A stretch of DNA of 64,000 bases from Bin80 sp964291275 (GTDB lineage Bacteria > Bacteroidota > Rhodothermia > Rhodothermales > Bin80): assembly GCA_964291275.2 (NCBI GenBank), contig OZ219799.1, positions 1,798,001-1,862,000 of the forward strand. The letters run 5' to 3'. The translations under genes were made by a program, and so were the position numbers. The notes below the pieces were generated by a model. That model was given only the letters and a program-made list of their open reading frames with translations. It was not told the origin of the DNA and made no database searches. Position 1 is the first letter of the stretch. The number at the start of each line of letters is the position of its first letter. Positions 36,236-46,021 of the stretch are shown here, piece after piece.

Positions 36236-36735
36236 GATTCAAACTCAACAAGGATTGCATCGACTGTGACAGACTCGCCTTCCTGGACATAAACTTGCCC
36301 GATACGTCCTTGAATAGGAGACCGAAGTTCATTTTCCATTTTCATGGCTTCTAGTACGACAAGTCCCTGGCCAGTAACGACACTGTCGCCGGGCTTAACC
36401 AGTACCTGTGTCACTAGCCCCAGCATCGGGGCTCGCAGCTCATTCGTTGTTTTCTGGACTGTTTTTTGTTGTCCATAACGTGCAATCAGTTTTGAGCGTT
36501 CGCTGACAAAGCTAGCAACGAGAGTCCGTCCATCTACAGTCAGCTTGATATATGTATCTGTTTCGCTTGCTATGTGGATCACATGGCTGTCGTTTTCCAA
36601 TAACAAGCTGTATAATTTTGGACCAAGCTCCACGAGAGATACGTTCGCACTCCTGCCATTTAGGGAGAGTTTGTTCTGTGATTGTGCAACAGGAATCCGC
36701 TCGTTCTCAATCTCAATAAGGAAGTGTTTCGTCAT
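36232..36735 (-). CDS. Biotin carboxyl carrier domain protein
   Basis: About 167 residues. The C-terminal 75 form a biotinyl/lipoyl domain with the biotinylation motif EAMKMENELRSP and the preceding PMLGLVTQVLVKPGDSV. The N-terminal part is a beta-rich region like that of acyl-CoA/pyruvate carboxylase biotin carriers. It would carry biotin for a carboxylase whose catalytic subunits are not in the window. ATG 36735 (MTKHFLIEIE) seems the natural start; an in-frame start at 36753 adds six residues. It is translationally coupled with the epimerase. Confidence 0.88.
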   Translation of the reverse strand: MTKHFLIEIENERIPVAQSQNKLSLNGRSANVSLVELGPKLYSLLLENDSHVIHIASETDTYIKLTVDGRTLVASFVSERSKLIARYGQQKTVQKTTNELRAPMLGLVTQVLVKPGDSVVTGQGLVVLEAMKMENELRSPIQGRIGQVYVQEGESVTVDAILVEFES

Positions 36736-37009
36736 GCGGATCAGGGTTGGCACATTCGGTAACGAGCTAACATTGTCTTGCTAATGCAACGCAGCCTATG
36801 TAACCTTGTTTATATGGTCATGCGTTGACTTCGAAGCAGCGTCACGATGCTTCCGGGGTTTGCCAGCCAGATGTGTGTGGGTTAAAATTATGGCAGCCCA
36901 GACACTGTGGGTAATGCAATGCCATGCTATTGTGAGCCCGGATTGACTTTGCAATGTTAGCATTGGTTCGGAATGTATTAAATTTGGTTGCCATTCGAGA
37001 AAGGCGTTG

Positions 37010-37753
37010 ATGCGCTATTATCCAACCATAGGCGAGAACGACCAGAAGGAGTCAGAAGTAGCGGCGATGTTCGATGCAATCGCACATCGCTATGACTTGC
37101 TCAACCGCGTCTTGAGCTTTGGTTTAGACCGCACATGGCGTAGAGCGGCTATCCGGCAGCTTGGTGAACAAAAAAATGGAAGAATCCTTGACGTAGCAAC
37201 AGGAACGGGAGATGTTGCACTTGCAACCCTTCGACTGGAACCTAGGGAAATCGTAGGGATCGACATTGCAGAAGTCATGCTAATGTCTGCACGGCAAAAA
37301 GCAGCTCGAAAATTTCCCGGAGCCCCGCTTGTTTTTATGCAGGGTTCGGCAGAACGTCTTCCCTTCGAAACTGACAGCTTCGATGCTGCGATTGTGGCCT
37401 TTGGTGTGCGTAATTTTTCCAACTTGGGTGCAGGGTTGCGTTCAATAGGGCGAGTACTCAAACCCCAGGCCCCATTGGTGATTCTGGAGTTCGGCCAACC
37501 TGCAACCAAGCCTGTTCGAGCACTTTACAGCATGTATTCTCGGTTGATACTTCCCCGAATCGGTCGGGTGCTCTCGGGTGTTACAGGCCCATATAAATAC
37601 TTACCAGATTCCATACAGGCTTTTCCGCACGGCCAGAATTTCCTATCCCGACTTGAAGAATGTGGTTTCGAGAGTACGTTCGCAGAGCCCCTCACCTTTG
37701 GGATTGTATCACTTTATACTGGTTATGCCACCGAGGGTGATCACTCCGATTAG
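37010..37753 (+). CDS. ubiE: Demethylmenaquinone/ubiquinone methyltransferase
   Basis: 247-residue UbiE/MenG/COQ5 family methyltransferase. Motifs are MFDAIAHRYDLLNRVLSFGL and WRRAAIRQL near the N-terminus, SAM-binding ILDVATGTGDVALATL, then VVAFGVRNFSNLGAGL and FPHGQNFLSRLEECGF at the C-terminus. In menaquinone-using bacteria it performs the last step, demethylmenaquinone to menaquinone. ATG 37010 follows a GAGAAAGG ribosome-binding site; a TTG three bases earlier is less likely. It converges on the HATPase gene, overlapping it by four bases at the stops. Confidence 0.93.
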   Translation: MRYYPTIGENDQKESEVAAMFDAIAHRYDLLNRVLSFGLDRTWRRAAIRQLGEQKNGRILDVATGTGDVALATLRLEPREIVGIDIAEVMLMSARQKAARKFPGAPLVFMQGSAERLPFETDSFDAAIVAFGVRNFSNLGAGLRSIGRVLKPQAPLVILEFGQPATKPVRALYSMYSRLILPRIGRVLSGVTGPYKYLPDSIQAFPHGQNFLSRLEECGFESTFAEPLTFGIVSLYTGYATEGDHSD

Positions 37754-38175
37754 TGAAGAAATTTGGTCAATCGGACCTCGTTCATGTTCTCATGTGCTAA
37801 ATACTCAACTTTATCCATCATTCGGCGCATGATATCCACACCGAGTCCGCCGGATCTGCGCTTGCGCGACAATTCTACTACGTTTGGACGTTGGTAGTCA
37901 TTCCTATTGAAGGGCAGTCCGTGGTCACGGATTTCTACGACCACATGCGTTGATTCGATAGTCATGGCGATGGTCAGTTCGTTGTTCGGATCCTGCTGGT
38001 AGGCGTGTTCAATGATATTGGCACAGGCCTCGTCAACGGCCAGAATTAGAGCATTAATATGTGTCTCAGTAAGCTTGGCTTGTTGCGCGTGCTGGGTCAC
38101 GAATTTGCGTACCCTCCTCAGATAGCGCGTTGCGCTTGGAATGGTGAGGGTATGAATACCGGGCGCATAGCTCAT
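37750..38175 (-). CDS. Anti-sigma-factor-type serine kinase (RsbW/SpoIIAB-like HATPase), module 1
   Basis: 141 residues forming a GHKL ATPase domain. The N-box is ALILAVDEACANIIEHAY, the G1 box EIRDHGLPFN and the G2 box GGLGVDIMRRMMD. Such kinases bind a sigma factor or other target and phosphorylate the STAS antagonist. It lies 11 bases after the STAS gene and is the last gene of the phosphatase-STAS-kinase unit. Confidence 0.9.
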   Translation of the reverse strand: MSYAPGIHTLTIPSATRYLRRVRKFVTQHAQQAKLTETHINALILAVDEACANIIEHAYQQDPNNELTIAMTIESTHVVVEIRDHGLPFNRNDYQRPNVVELSRKRRSGGLGVDIMRRMMDKVEYLAHENMNEVRLTKFLH

Positions 38176-38186
38176 GGCCAGTGCAA

Positions 38187-38549
38187 CTATACAGGCTGAA
38201 TTCCTTGGTTAAAGAGAGACAATGCTTCCTCTTCAGTTTTGACGATGTGATAGATACGTGGAAAACCCAGCAAATCAAACACATTAAAAACCTTGGGCTT
38301 AAGCGCACATATTTTGATATCACCGTCAAGTGCGCGAATTTCCTCGATGTACGCCATAAAAACGCCGAGGCCCGCACTGGAGATATAGTCAAGCCCATGT
38401 CCGTTCACGATGAGATAAATCTTTCCCTCATCGACGCACTTTTTAATTGCGGACTCAAGTTCGGGTGCAGTGTGCGCATCCAATTCTCCGCATACAGTCA
38501 ATATCGTAGCAATATCGAAGTCTCGAAATGCGACAGAAAAATTACTCAT
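38187..38549 (-). CDS. STAS-domain anti-sigma factor antagonist, module 1
   Basis: 120 residues, a single STAS domain. The phosphorylatable serine is expected in DYISSAGLGVFMAYIEE, and the strand before it (IYLIVNGHGL) is typical of SpoIIAA/RsbV. The unphosphorylated form would sequester the neighbouring kinase. It is 38 bases after the phosphatase gene and 11 bases before the kinase gene. Confidence 0.92.
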   Translation of the reverse strand: MSNFSVAFRDFDIATILTVCGELDAHTAPELESAIKKCVDEGKIYLIVNGHGLDYISSAGLGVFMAYIEEIRALDGDIKICALKPKVFNVFDLLGFPRIYHIVKTEEEALSLFNQGIQPV

Positions 38550-38587
38550 AAGCGATTACAGTCAGTGATTTACGGTGCATCACAAAC

Positions 38588-40780
38588 TTACGACAATGAG
38601 GTTTGTGTGGTACCGCTTGACAGAGTTTTACAGCCATGCCATTTAATGATCAGTAATGTAAGGTCGTCATCGTAGCTTTTATTCGACCCCATGAACTCGT
38701 CAACTGTTTGACGTATAGCATCATGCACGCCTTGTGCAGCTTCATTGCGTGCAGCCTGCACGGTTTGCAATAGGCGGTCATATCCAAATTCTTCCCCCTC
38801 ATGATTTCGGCTCTCGACTACCCCGTCTGTGTACAGCACAAGCAGGTCATCAGGTTTAAGCTTGAGGTGTTCGACTTCTAGGACGTTTCCGAACAGTTCT
38901 CCCCGGTCCAGGCCGATTCCCAATCCGTCAGAGTGCAGAAGTTTTGCATTACCGCTGGCGTCTACAAGGACAGCGGGAGTATGGCCGGCGCGTGCAAGCG
39001 CGACACGACCGGATTGGCAGTTAACGATTCCGTAGATAGCGGTAACAAAGATGTTTTTCTCCAGTGATTCCCCGAGTGCCTGATTAGCGTGTCCCAGAAA
39101 GACATCGGGTGCGGGCGCAATGCGTGCAACCGCTTGAAAGATACCTTGCATTTCAGCCATATAGAAGGCTGCTGAAGTCCCCTTCCCCGAAACATCCGCC
39201 ACGATGAAGGCCAATTCCCCTTCGCCCAATTCCAGTATGTCGAAATAATCTCCACCGACCTCACGAGCGGCAACGCTGGACGCAGCCAAATTGAGATTAG
39301 GTAGTTCAGGCATGGTCTGGGGCAACAGGCGTCGTTGCACGTCGCGTGCGATGGCGAGTTCGTTCGCCAAGCGCTCACGTTCGATCTTTGTTTCCAGGAG
39401 ACGAGCATTTTCCAGCACAAGAGTTGCCTGTGAAGCAAAAACACCTATTGCTTCTACATCCTCCCTTTCGAAAGCGTGGATAACATCACGCGATGCAAAC
39501 AACACAGCAAGTACTTCGGTGCGTGTCGAAAGGGGGATTGCCAGGAGACTCTCGAATTTGCCGGATTTACTTTTTCGGGTTCGAGTATCGATGAGTGTGT
39601 CCTGGATTAACACGGGTTCGCGCGTCTGTACGATTGTATTGTGTATTGCAGTGACGTCACACAACTCATTGATATGTTTACTTTCAATATTGCGTGAAGC
39701 AACGATATTGGCGGTTAGTGATCCAGACTCAAGGTTTTGTACCGTGAGCCACGCCGAATTTGCGTGTCCGGACTCGACCGGTGTAGAAACAGCCCACTGG
39801 TGTAGTTTCTCGGATTCGACAACTTCGCGCAGCAAACCGCTAAGCGTCCGCATGGCGACCATTTCGTCTGTACTCCGTCTGTAATCTGCCGTGGTTGGCA
39901 AATGGAAGATCAGGGATAGTACTGAGGTCAGTGCATAAATGAGTCCGAAGAAAAGGAAGGAAAATGTGACAACAGTAAGGGGGGTGCTATAGAAAAGCAG
40001 AAAATTACCGGGTGGTGTTAAGGTCGCGCTTCCGACGATTGAGCCAACATTACCCAGTGCTGCTAGCACGCAAACAAGCAACACAATGATAGCAGTTCCC
40101 AACCCGATAGCGGCTCCTTTTCCCCTAAGGGACAGGCGCACAATCCATGCTAGACGAATTGAATTCATCAGAATGAATATGATCGCAGTAAGGCACAATA
40201 CGATGATGGGAAGGATAGCATAAAGCCCCTCAGGCAAATAAGATTCAAATAGGTGGTGCACAAGAGCCGTGGACAAGGAGGCAACACCAATGAAAAATAT
40301 CATGAGGCGCCAGTTGCGCTCACCCGTTCGGGTACGTCGAAAGCGAACCAAACGACCAAGCCGATGGACGACAAAAAAACTCAGGCCTGCCAGGAGTACA
40401 CTCAAAAGGGCACTCTTTATATGGACGATGGAGGCAGCCGGAACAGAGCGTTCTATAAAATCGCCCTGAATCTGAAATGCCAGAAATGCTACAAACGAGA
40501 TGCCCAGGATGGCTAAGATTGTTTGCCAAAAGGTCTGAACAGGCGTCGGACGAGAGTTATGGACCAAGCGGGCAACGGTAATCCATAAACACAGAAAGCA
40601 CAGGACCAGTGCTGCATGATGAACTATTCGCTGAACTAATGTTGAGGATTCGTCCAGTCCCCCAAGAAAGGCAAAGACAGTTGTGCCTATGAACAACAAT
40701 GGAAATCCAATGAGCGGCAGCCAACGCCATAAGCGTTTGAATACCGAAAGGATGGCCGCTTTGGAGAGACTGTTATGCAA
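38588..40780 (-). CDS. Membrane GAF-PP2C (SpoIIE/RsbU-like) phosphatase, module 1
   Basis: 730 residues. The N-terminal half (about 1-310) has roughly eight hydrophobic helices (for example LIGFPLLFIGTTVFAFLGGL). A GAF domain spans about 330-480. A linker coiled coil (LANELAIARDVQRRLLPQTM, the typical RsbU-like lead-in) precedes a PP2C phosphatase domain at about 505-720 with FIVADVSGKGTSAAFYMAEM, LARAGHTPAVLV, LYTDGVVESRN and the final DDLTLLII. It should dephosphorylate the STAS protein in response to a signal at the membrane or GAF domain. It is the first gene of the module. Confidence 0.92.
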   Translation of the reverse strand: MHNSLSKAAILSVFKRLWRWLPLIGFPLLFIGTTVFAFLGGLDESSTLVQRIVHHAALVLCFLCLWITVARLVHNSRPTPVQTFWQTILAILGISFVAFLAFQIQGDFIERSVPAASIVHIKSALLSVLLAGLSFFVVHRLGRLVRFRRTRTGERNWRLMIFFIGVASLSTALVHHLFESYLPEGLYAILPIIVLCLTAIIFILMNSIRLAWIVRLSLRGKGAAIGLGTAIIVLLVCVLAALGNVGSIVGSATLTPPGNFLLFYSTPLTVVTFSFLFFGLIYALTSVLSLIFHLPTTADYRRSTDEMVAMRTLSGLLREVVESEKLHQWAVSTPVESGHANSAWLTVQNLESGSLTANIVASRNIESKHINELCDVTAIHNTIVQTREPVLIQDTLIDTRTRKSKSGKFESLLAIPLSTRTEVLAVLFASRDVIHAFEREDVEAIGVFASQATLVLENARLLETKIERERLANELAIARDVQRRLLPQTMPELPNLNLAASSVAAREVGGDYFDILELGEGELAFIVADVSGKGTSAAFYMAEMQGIFQAVARIAPAPDVFLGHANQALGESLEKNIFVTAIYGIVNCQSGRVALARAGHTPAVLVDASGNAKLLHSDGLGIGLDRGELFGNVLEVEHLKLKPDDLLVLYTDGVVESRNHEGEEFGYDRLLQTVQAARNEAAQGVHDAIRQTVDEFMGSNKSYDDDLTLLIIKWHGCKTLSSGTTQTSLS

Positions 40781-40942
40781 ACTGCTTTGAGGCTTATACT
40801 GCCGGAAGGATTCTTGACCGACTCAAGTTATTACCCGGAATGGGCCAATTTTGTTACAATTCAGGGGATACGCTGGGAGCAACTTTACTGCTGGGACATC
40901 CGTAGTAAACGTAGTTATCACAACGAATAAGATGAGAAGAAA

Positions 40943-42292
40943 ATGAACTCCCGGAATCGATTGCAGGTCATTGTACTGTCATTGTTAGGGCTTCTCGTAA
41001 TTATAAGACTTTTTTCAGGCCCGCCCTCTCCACATGGAGCAATTATATTCTCGAAGCTTGATGCTCGTGAACTGAGGCAACAGATTTTTCAAGTCTCAGA
41101 GCGTGTAACGGTGGTAATTGACGCGACCGGTTCAATTGATGAGCGTCGTTCAGGAGAGATGGGACTGGCTGCATATCCTTGGATAACACGTGACGATACG
41201 GGGTCGGTCATTTGGGAAATGGATGGTTCCAATACTATACTGGAAGGTTCGCTCGCCCATGTAAAAGGAGATGAGCTTGTTTTAGAGCCAGGTATATACA
41301 CGCTAAACTTTGTATCATACGGCCAACTCCTGAGTCGTTCACGCGCCCCATTCTGGAATGATGACCGGAAGTGGCACGTGATGATTCAAAGTCCAGAGAA
41401 CGAGGATGCACTGCGACCCATATCAGGCGTGTTAAAAACGGATTCGGGCGATCATGTCTGGGCGGCTACGGCCTTGGGTCGCAACGAAGAGAGAGAATAT
41501 TTTTTTGAGGTTCTGCGTCCGGCAGAGCTCGAGATTCATGCTATTGGACAATTGAGCAACGGCGATGGAATTCGACCAGTTGACTATTCACTGATCGAAG
41601 ATGCAGTCACCGAGCAGGTAGTTTGGTATTTTTCCAGAGATAATACAACCTGGGCGGGAGGAGCACAGGAAAACCGAATATTTGAGGGTAAAGCTGCGAT
41701 GCAGCCGGGGATATATCGGGCTGTCGTGGTTACGGACAGCCGTCATAACTACGGTAGCTGGGAAGCAAATCCTCCTTACAATCCCGATGGATGGGGAGTG
41801 CACCTAAGCAGTTCTACTCGTGATCGGATCACCACGTTTGATCCGTGGATGCAGGACGAGCCTGTAATCGCCTTTATACAGGTCGGAGATGACGCACGGT
41901 TAGAGAAAACTTTTACAGTACACCGGACTACGCCTGTGGTGCTGTATGCCATGGGAGAAATAACAGGTCATAACAACGGATATGATCTTGCGTGGTTAGA
42001 CCAGTTGGAAGACGACGGGGGGGCACACACATTATGGGAAATGACATACGAAAACTCAGTGCCTGCAGGTGGAGATCAAAAAAATCGAAAAACTGTTAAA
42101 TTCCTAAACTTGGAGCCGGGGAGTTACGTGTTACATTACAAATCAGACGAGTCTCACTCGTATGGGAGTTGGAACACGCGCGAGCCAGAACACTCCGAAC
42201 GGTGGGGCGTGGCATTGTTCCGACTCCAAGGGGATGGTCCGGAATTTACGATTGTTGATTCTTCGGCAGAAGTCCCCGCGCCCGTGCAGTAG
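40943..42292 (+). CDS. Exported protein with three internal repeats, function unknown
   Basis: 449 residues with an N-terminal hydrophobic segment (LQVIVLSLLGLLVIIRLFSG), so membrane-anchored or exported. Three copies of a unit of about 110-120 residues follow (about 45-155, 178-288 and 312-430). Each has V-x-Americ beta strands leading to A-x-G, an acidic W(E/Y) strand (VIWEMDG, VVWYFSRD, LWEMTYEN), then AGG--NR and L-PG-Y in repeats 2 and 3 (a shorter L-PGIYTL in repeat 1), and an SYGSWN/NYGSWE motif before WGV-L. I do not recognise the family. The composition suggests beta-sandwich (jelly-roll-like) binding domains. Promoter and partner genes are not evident. Confidence 0.65.
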   Translation: MNSRNRLQVIVLSLLGLLVIIRLFSGPPSPHGAIIFSKLDARELRQQIFQVSERVTVVIDATGSIDERRSGEMGLAAYPWITRDDTGSVIWEMDGSNTILEGSLAHVKGDELVLEPGIYTLNFVSYGQLLSRSRAPFWNDDRKWHVMIQSPENEDALRPISGVLKTDSGDHVWAATALGRNEEREYFFEVLRPAELEIHAIGQLSNGDGIRPVDYSLIEDAVTEQVVWYFSRDNTTWAGGAQENRIFEGKAAMQPGIYRAVVVTDSRHNYGSWEANPPYNPDGWGVHLSSSTRDRITTFDPWMQDEPVIAFIQVGDDARLEKTFTVHRTTPVVLYAMGEITGHNNGYDLAWLDQLEDDGGAHTLWEMTYENSVPAGGDQKNRKTVKFLNLEPGSYVLHYKSDESHSYGSWNTREPEHSERWGVALFRLQGDGPEFTIVDSSAEVPAPVQ

Positions 42293-42452
42293 CCCCTTTG
42301 TTTTGTTGCCGCAGGGTATCCGTGGTTGACCTGGTGATAATTCGCCCCTTGATAGCGCCTTGGCCGGTCACGAGACCCATACCTGAAGCTAGGCGTAATA
42401 CAGCAATCTGAAGGAACAGTTGGATTCATCCATTTTGATTTGAGGCCTTGGC

Positions 42453-43427
42453 GTGCGGTTGGCAACTATTGATATCGGGACAAATTCGGCAAAGCTTTTA
42501 ATCTTGGAATCGGCTTCGGGGAGTACGCTTAGGCCGCTTGAGGAACAACGGCGAACGATCAGACTGGGGGAGAGAGTAGATGCAAGTGGTGTTCTGTCAG
42601 AGGCTGCTATAGAACGACTTATTAAGACTCTGCGGGAGTTTCAGGTTATAGCAGATAGATGGGACGTACAGAGATGTATCGTGGTTGGCACCAGTGCTTC
42701 CAGGGATGCTGGCAATACCCTGATTCACACCGTTCGGGAGCACACAGGATTGCGCTACGAGTTACTTTCTGGCGAAGAAGAGGCTGAATTAAGTTTTGTA
42801 GGTGCTATTGCCGGGTTGCCACATGCGAGCGGCAGCTTCGTCACGTGTGATATAGGTGGAGGTTCAACAGAAATTGTCAGGGGTACTTCCCAAGGGGTAG
42901 TCCATGAGCGCTTAAGCCTGGATATTGGTTCCGTACGTATCACCGAAAGGTTTTTTTCTTATCAACCTCCCAAACCGAATGAATTGGAGGCGGCTGAGAA
43001 ATTCATTCGAAAGCTACTCGCCGATTCGATTGCTCCACGGCAAGAGAATGATTGTCTAGTGGGCGCTTCAGACACACATCGACTCCTGCTGGATTTACAG
43101 CATGCGCTGGTTAATGGTGAGATTCAAATGGCGATGGATCCGCTAAGTGCACAGCAGGAACGATCAGGAAAAACTGGAGCATATGCGCGAAAACTCTCGC
43201 TCACCCAAGTGAGGGGCTGGATGAAAAATTTGGTTCAGATGGACGGGGCTGACGTTCTTGCTTTGAATCCTGCACAGCTCAAGGGGCGCTCGGATGTGTT
43301 TCCAGCAGCATGTATGATTTGTTTTGAGCTCATGAATAGACTCGCACACGAATCGATTATCATAAGCAAATGGGGATTACGTCATGGTATTGGGTTAATA
43401 ATTCTAAGAGATGGTACGTTGAGGTAA
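42453..43427 (+). CDS. Ppx/GppA-family exopolyphosphatase/pppGpp phosphatase
   Basis: 324 residues of the sugar kinase/HSP70/actin-like fold. ATP/phosphate motifs are TIDIGTNSAKLLILE at the N-terminus and VTCDIGGGSTEIVRG near residue 130; the middle has SGEEEAELSFVGAIAG. This family hydrolyses polyphosphate or pppGpp. Length is that of the short, single-domain (Ppx1-like) members rather than the approximately 500-residue enterobacterial form. It is transcribed alone. Confidence 0.92.
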   Translation: MRLATIDIGTNSAKLLILESASGSTLRPLEEQRRTIRLGERVDASGVLSEAAIERLIKTLREFQVIADRWDVQRCIVVGTSASRDAGNTLIHTVREHTGLRYELLSGEEEAELSFVGAIAGLPHASGSFVTCDIGGGSTEIVRGTSQGVVHERLSLDIGSVRITERFFSYQPPKPNELEAAEKFIRKLLADSIAPRQENDCLVGASDTHRLLLDLQHALVNGEIQMAMDPLSAQQERSGKTGAYARKLSLTQVRGWMKNLVQMDGADVLALNPAQLKGRSDVFPAACMICFELMNRLAHESIIISKWGLRHGIGLIILRDGTLR

Positions 43428-43744
43428 TGAACAGGGGGAGAGCTGTAATTGCCTTTTGCAGAAAGGTGCGGACAGATTTGCACAATCAATTGACATGATC
43501 GTTGCAGTGCTACCAGAGCTAGATAGATGGTGAGACTACTTGGGTGTTGCGCGCATATGCAGGTCATGGTCGAATATTGGATTAACCTGATTAATGCCTT
43601 TGGTTATGAATACGATGCAGTCATTGCTTACAATGGATCGGGTACCGGTGAGTTGTGACAGCGTGTAACTCAATGTGCAGCATTTGCATTATTTACTCAG
43701 TGAATGGCGGTTTTAACCTCAGGTTATAACTTCTGATGAGAATC
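43428..43744. other. Intergenic region upstream of mrp; nothing recognised
   Basis: About 310 bases without a supportable gene. TTGACA occurs at 43492 but no -10 box lies at the usual distance. No tRNA or repeat was found. Confidence 0.45.
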
Positions 43745-44827
43745 ATGGGCAATCAAATTATCAAGCGAAAAGCAGTTTATCAGGCACTCAGTAAAGTGCG
43801 CGATCCAGATCGAGGTCATGACATCATCCGGCTCGGTTTAGTACGGGATCTGACTGTGGATGGTCGCACAGTGGCGTTCAAATTCAATATTACCCAGCCT
43901 GGGACAGCATTTTCCCGTGAGGTTGTGGGGCGATGCAGGGAGGTTATTCAGGATACGTTTGGACAGGATGTCGAAGTAAAGATTGATTTAGTTCATTCGA
44001 AGGGTAGAGGGCAGAAGATTAGGCTTGGAGCGCGGCATATGATTGCTATTGCTTCGGGCAAGGGGGGTGTCGGCAAGAGTACAGTAGCAGTGAATTTAGC
44101 AGTAGCACTTGCAGCAGAGGGGTATCGGACAGGACTCGTGGATACGGATATTTATGGACCAAGCATTCCGGTAATGTTTGGTCTGGAAGGCAGTAAGCCA
44201 CGTGTAAATTCTCAGCGAAAAATTATTCCATTGGCAAAGTACGGTGTTCATGTGTTATCCATGGGGCTGTTGGTTGATGATTCTCAGGCTGTGATCTGGC
44301 GGGGGCCGATGGTTTCCGGGGCTGTGCGACAATTCCTGAATGACACCGAGTGGGGGGAGCTTGATTTTCTGCTCCTGGATTTGCCGCCCGGAACAGGTGA
44401 TATCCAATTGACGATTGTTCAGACAGTCAAGTTGGCTGGTGCTGTTATTGTCTCAACACCACAGAAGGTCGCGCTTGCTGATGCAAGAAAGGGATTGGTT
44501 ATGTTTGAAAAAGTAAACGTGCCTGTACTGGGTATTGTGGAGAATATGGCGTGGTTCAGCCCACCGGATTTCCCTGATCGGAAATACTTCATCTTTGGAG
44601 AGGGAGGGGCAGAGAACCTTGCATCCGAAACCGGTGTACCTTTACTAGGTAGGATCCCTTTGGAGGAATCCTTGCGTGTTTCGGGTGATGAAGGGGCACC
44701 AATTGTTCTAACGGCCCCAGACACTGCATCTGCTCAGGCTTTTCACCAAGTTGCAGCTGGGATCGCAGAGGCGTTGTCGGTATCCAGGGTGGTGCCTGAG
44801 ATTTCTCCGCTCATTGAATATCAGTAG
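43745..44827 (+). CDS. mrp: Mrp/ApbC-type Fe-S cluster carrier ATPase
   Basis: About 360 residues. The N-terminal MIP18/DUF59 domain (about 1-85; RDPDRGHDIIRLGLVRDL) is followed by a deviant Walker A P-loop (IASGKGGVGKSTVAVNLAVA), LVDTDIYGPSIPVMFGLEG, the switch LLLDLPPGTGDIQL and STPQKVALADARKG. It transfers Fe-S clusters to apoproteins. The start is ATG 43745 or the ATG at 43736 three codons earlier. It is followed 15 bases later by a NifU C-terminal-domain gene, a logical partner. Confidence 0.94.
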   Translation: MGNQIIKRKAVYQALSKVRDPDRGHDIIRLGLVRDLTVDGRTVAFKFNITQPGTAFSREVVGRCREVIQDTFGQDVEVKIDLVHSKGRGQKIRLGARHMIAIASGKGGVGKSTVAVNLAVALAAEGYRTGLVDTDIYGPSIPVMFGLEGSKPRVNSQRKIIPLAKYGVHVLSMGLLVDDSQAVIWRGPMVSGAVRQFLNDTEWGELDFLLLDLPPGTGDIQLTIVQTVKLAGAVIVSTPQKVALADARKGLVMFEKVNVPVLGIVENMAWFSPPDFPDRKYFIFGEGGAENLASETGVPLLGRIPLEESLRVSGDEGAPIVLTAPDTASAQAFHQVAAGIAEALSVSRVVPEISPLIEYQ

Positions 44828-44842
44828 GTCGGCCCTTTTTCT

Positions 44843-45097
44843 ATGTCCGCATACCATCCAAACACTGATGCCGATCTTCGCAAACGGATTGAGGATGGAC
44901 TTGATTCAATTCGGCCGTATCTGATAGCTGATGGAGGGGAGGTTCGTTTGCGTAGAATTACAGACGAAATGGTTGTCGAACTTGAACTACTCGGTGCATG
45001 TGGTACCTGTCCTATGAGTAGCATGACTTTACGTGCAGGTATTGAGCAGGCACTCCAACATGCCGTGCCTCAGATTCTAAGGGTTGAGGCTGTATAG
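44843..45097 (+). CDS. NifU C-terminal domain (Nfu-type) Fe-S scaffold
   Basis: 84 residues consisting of one NifU C-terminal domain: RIEDGLDSIRPYLIADGGEV and the cluster-binding C-x-x-C in LGACGTCPMSSMTLRAGIEQ. Such proteins bind a 4Fe-4S cluster for transfer. Immediately downstream of mrp, so the two probably act together in cluster delivery. Confidence 0.93.
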   Translation: MSAYHPNTDADLRKRIEDGLDSIRPYLIADGGEVRLRRITDEMVVELELLGACGTCPMSSMTLRAGIEQALQHAVPQILRVEAV

Positions 45098-45205
45098 GGA
45101 GTCACCAGATGATGTTATCTTCCGGATGCTGAAACTTGATCTGCAAGTTCATAAATTGTCCGTAGGATGTACCTCGCCTTTCATCGGAACCATACACATA
45201 TAAAA

Positions 45206-45979
45206 ATGAATCACAAGCGGCTTTTTGCAGGGGTTTTGGTTGCTGCTATCTTCACCGGGTTCAGTTACCTACCGGCATCTGCACAAATGGAATTTCATTT
45301 CCAGTATGGCAGTCTTAAGAACCCATTCTCGGGCGAATTTCATTCAACCCGGATCCTAACGTTCCAGCACGCAGGTGCTTGGAAGCTTGGAGGGAGTTTT
45401 TTCTTTATTGATTTCCTAGATGATGTGAATGTAGATGGATTCAATGACAAAGAGTTTTACGGTGAGTGGTATCCTACGCTTAGTTTCAGCAAGCTCTTTG
45501 ACACGACTATTAAAATGGGTCCAATCCGGGACGTTTCTGTTATTGGTGGCCTGAATTTCGATGGCGATGCCAACGTACTCAAGTTCCTGCCAGGTTTGCA
45601 GCTTTCCTGGCAGATCCCTGGGTTCATTTTTGTGAACACCGATTTTACCGCCATGATGGACCAGAGCAACAAGCCACTTCGGACGACAAATGGATTCATG
45701 TTCGATATCAGTTGGCTCAAGGTCATGAACATTGGGGAACAGTCCTTCTCGTTCATGGGGCATGCTGAATACATTGCTGCGGTAGATCAGACAGATTTGG
45801 GCACTAAGAGTGAGGGGTGGATATTGGCGCAGCCACAGTTGGTATGGGACCTGGGCAACGCTTTCGGATCACCAAACTGGCTTCATGTTGGTGTAGAGCT
45901 TCAGTACTGGCGCAACAAGTTGGGCGTTAAGGATCAGAATGAATTTCGGCCTGAGCTGTTGGTTGTTTGGCGCTTGTAG
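45206..45979 (+). CDS. DUF5020/Tsx-like outer-membrane channel
   Basis: 257 residues from ATG 45206, with a signal peptide ending SYLPASAQ. The mature part is a beta-barrel resembling DUF5020 and nucleoside-specific Tsx channels: MEFHFQYGSLKNPFSGEF, FFFIDFLDDVNVDGFNDKEF, GEWYPTLSFSKLF and the terminal strand ELLVVWRL ending in an aromatic-hydrophobic pattern. The likely role is passage of small solutes across the outer membrane; substrate is not fixed by sequence. The earlier in-frame start (45167) adds 13 residues before the signal peptide and is disfavoured. Confidence 0.8.
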   Translation: MNHKRLFAGVLVAAIFTGFSYLPASAQMEFHFQYGSLKNPFSGEFHSTRILTFQHAGAWKLGGSFFFIDFLDDVNVDGFNDKEFYGEWYPTLSFSKLFDTTIKMGPIRDVSVIGGLNFDGDANVLKFLPGLQLSWQIPGFIFVNTDFTAMMDQSNKPLRTTNGFMFDISWLKVMNIGEQSFSFMGHAEYIAAVDQTDLGTKSEGWILAQPQLVWDLGNAFGSPNWLHVGVELQYWRNKLGVKDQNEFRPELLVVWRL

Positions 45980-46021
45980 TTTGCTGATCTTCGATTGCAG
46001 ACTGAATTAGGCCAGTCAGCC

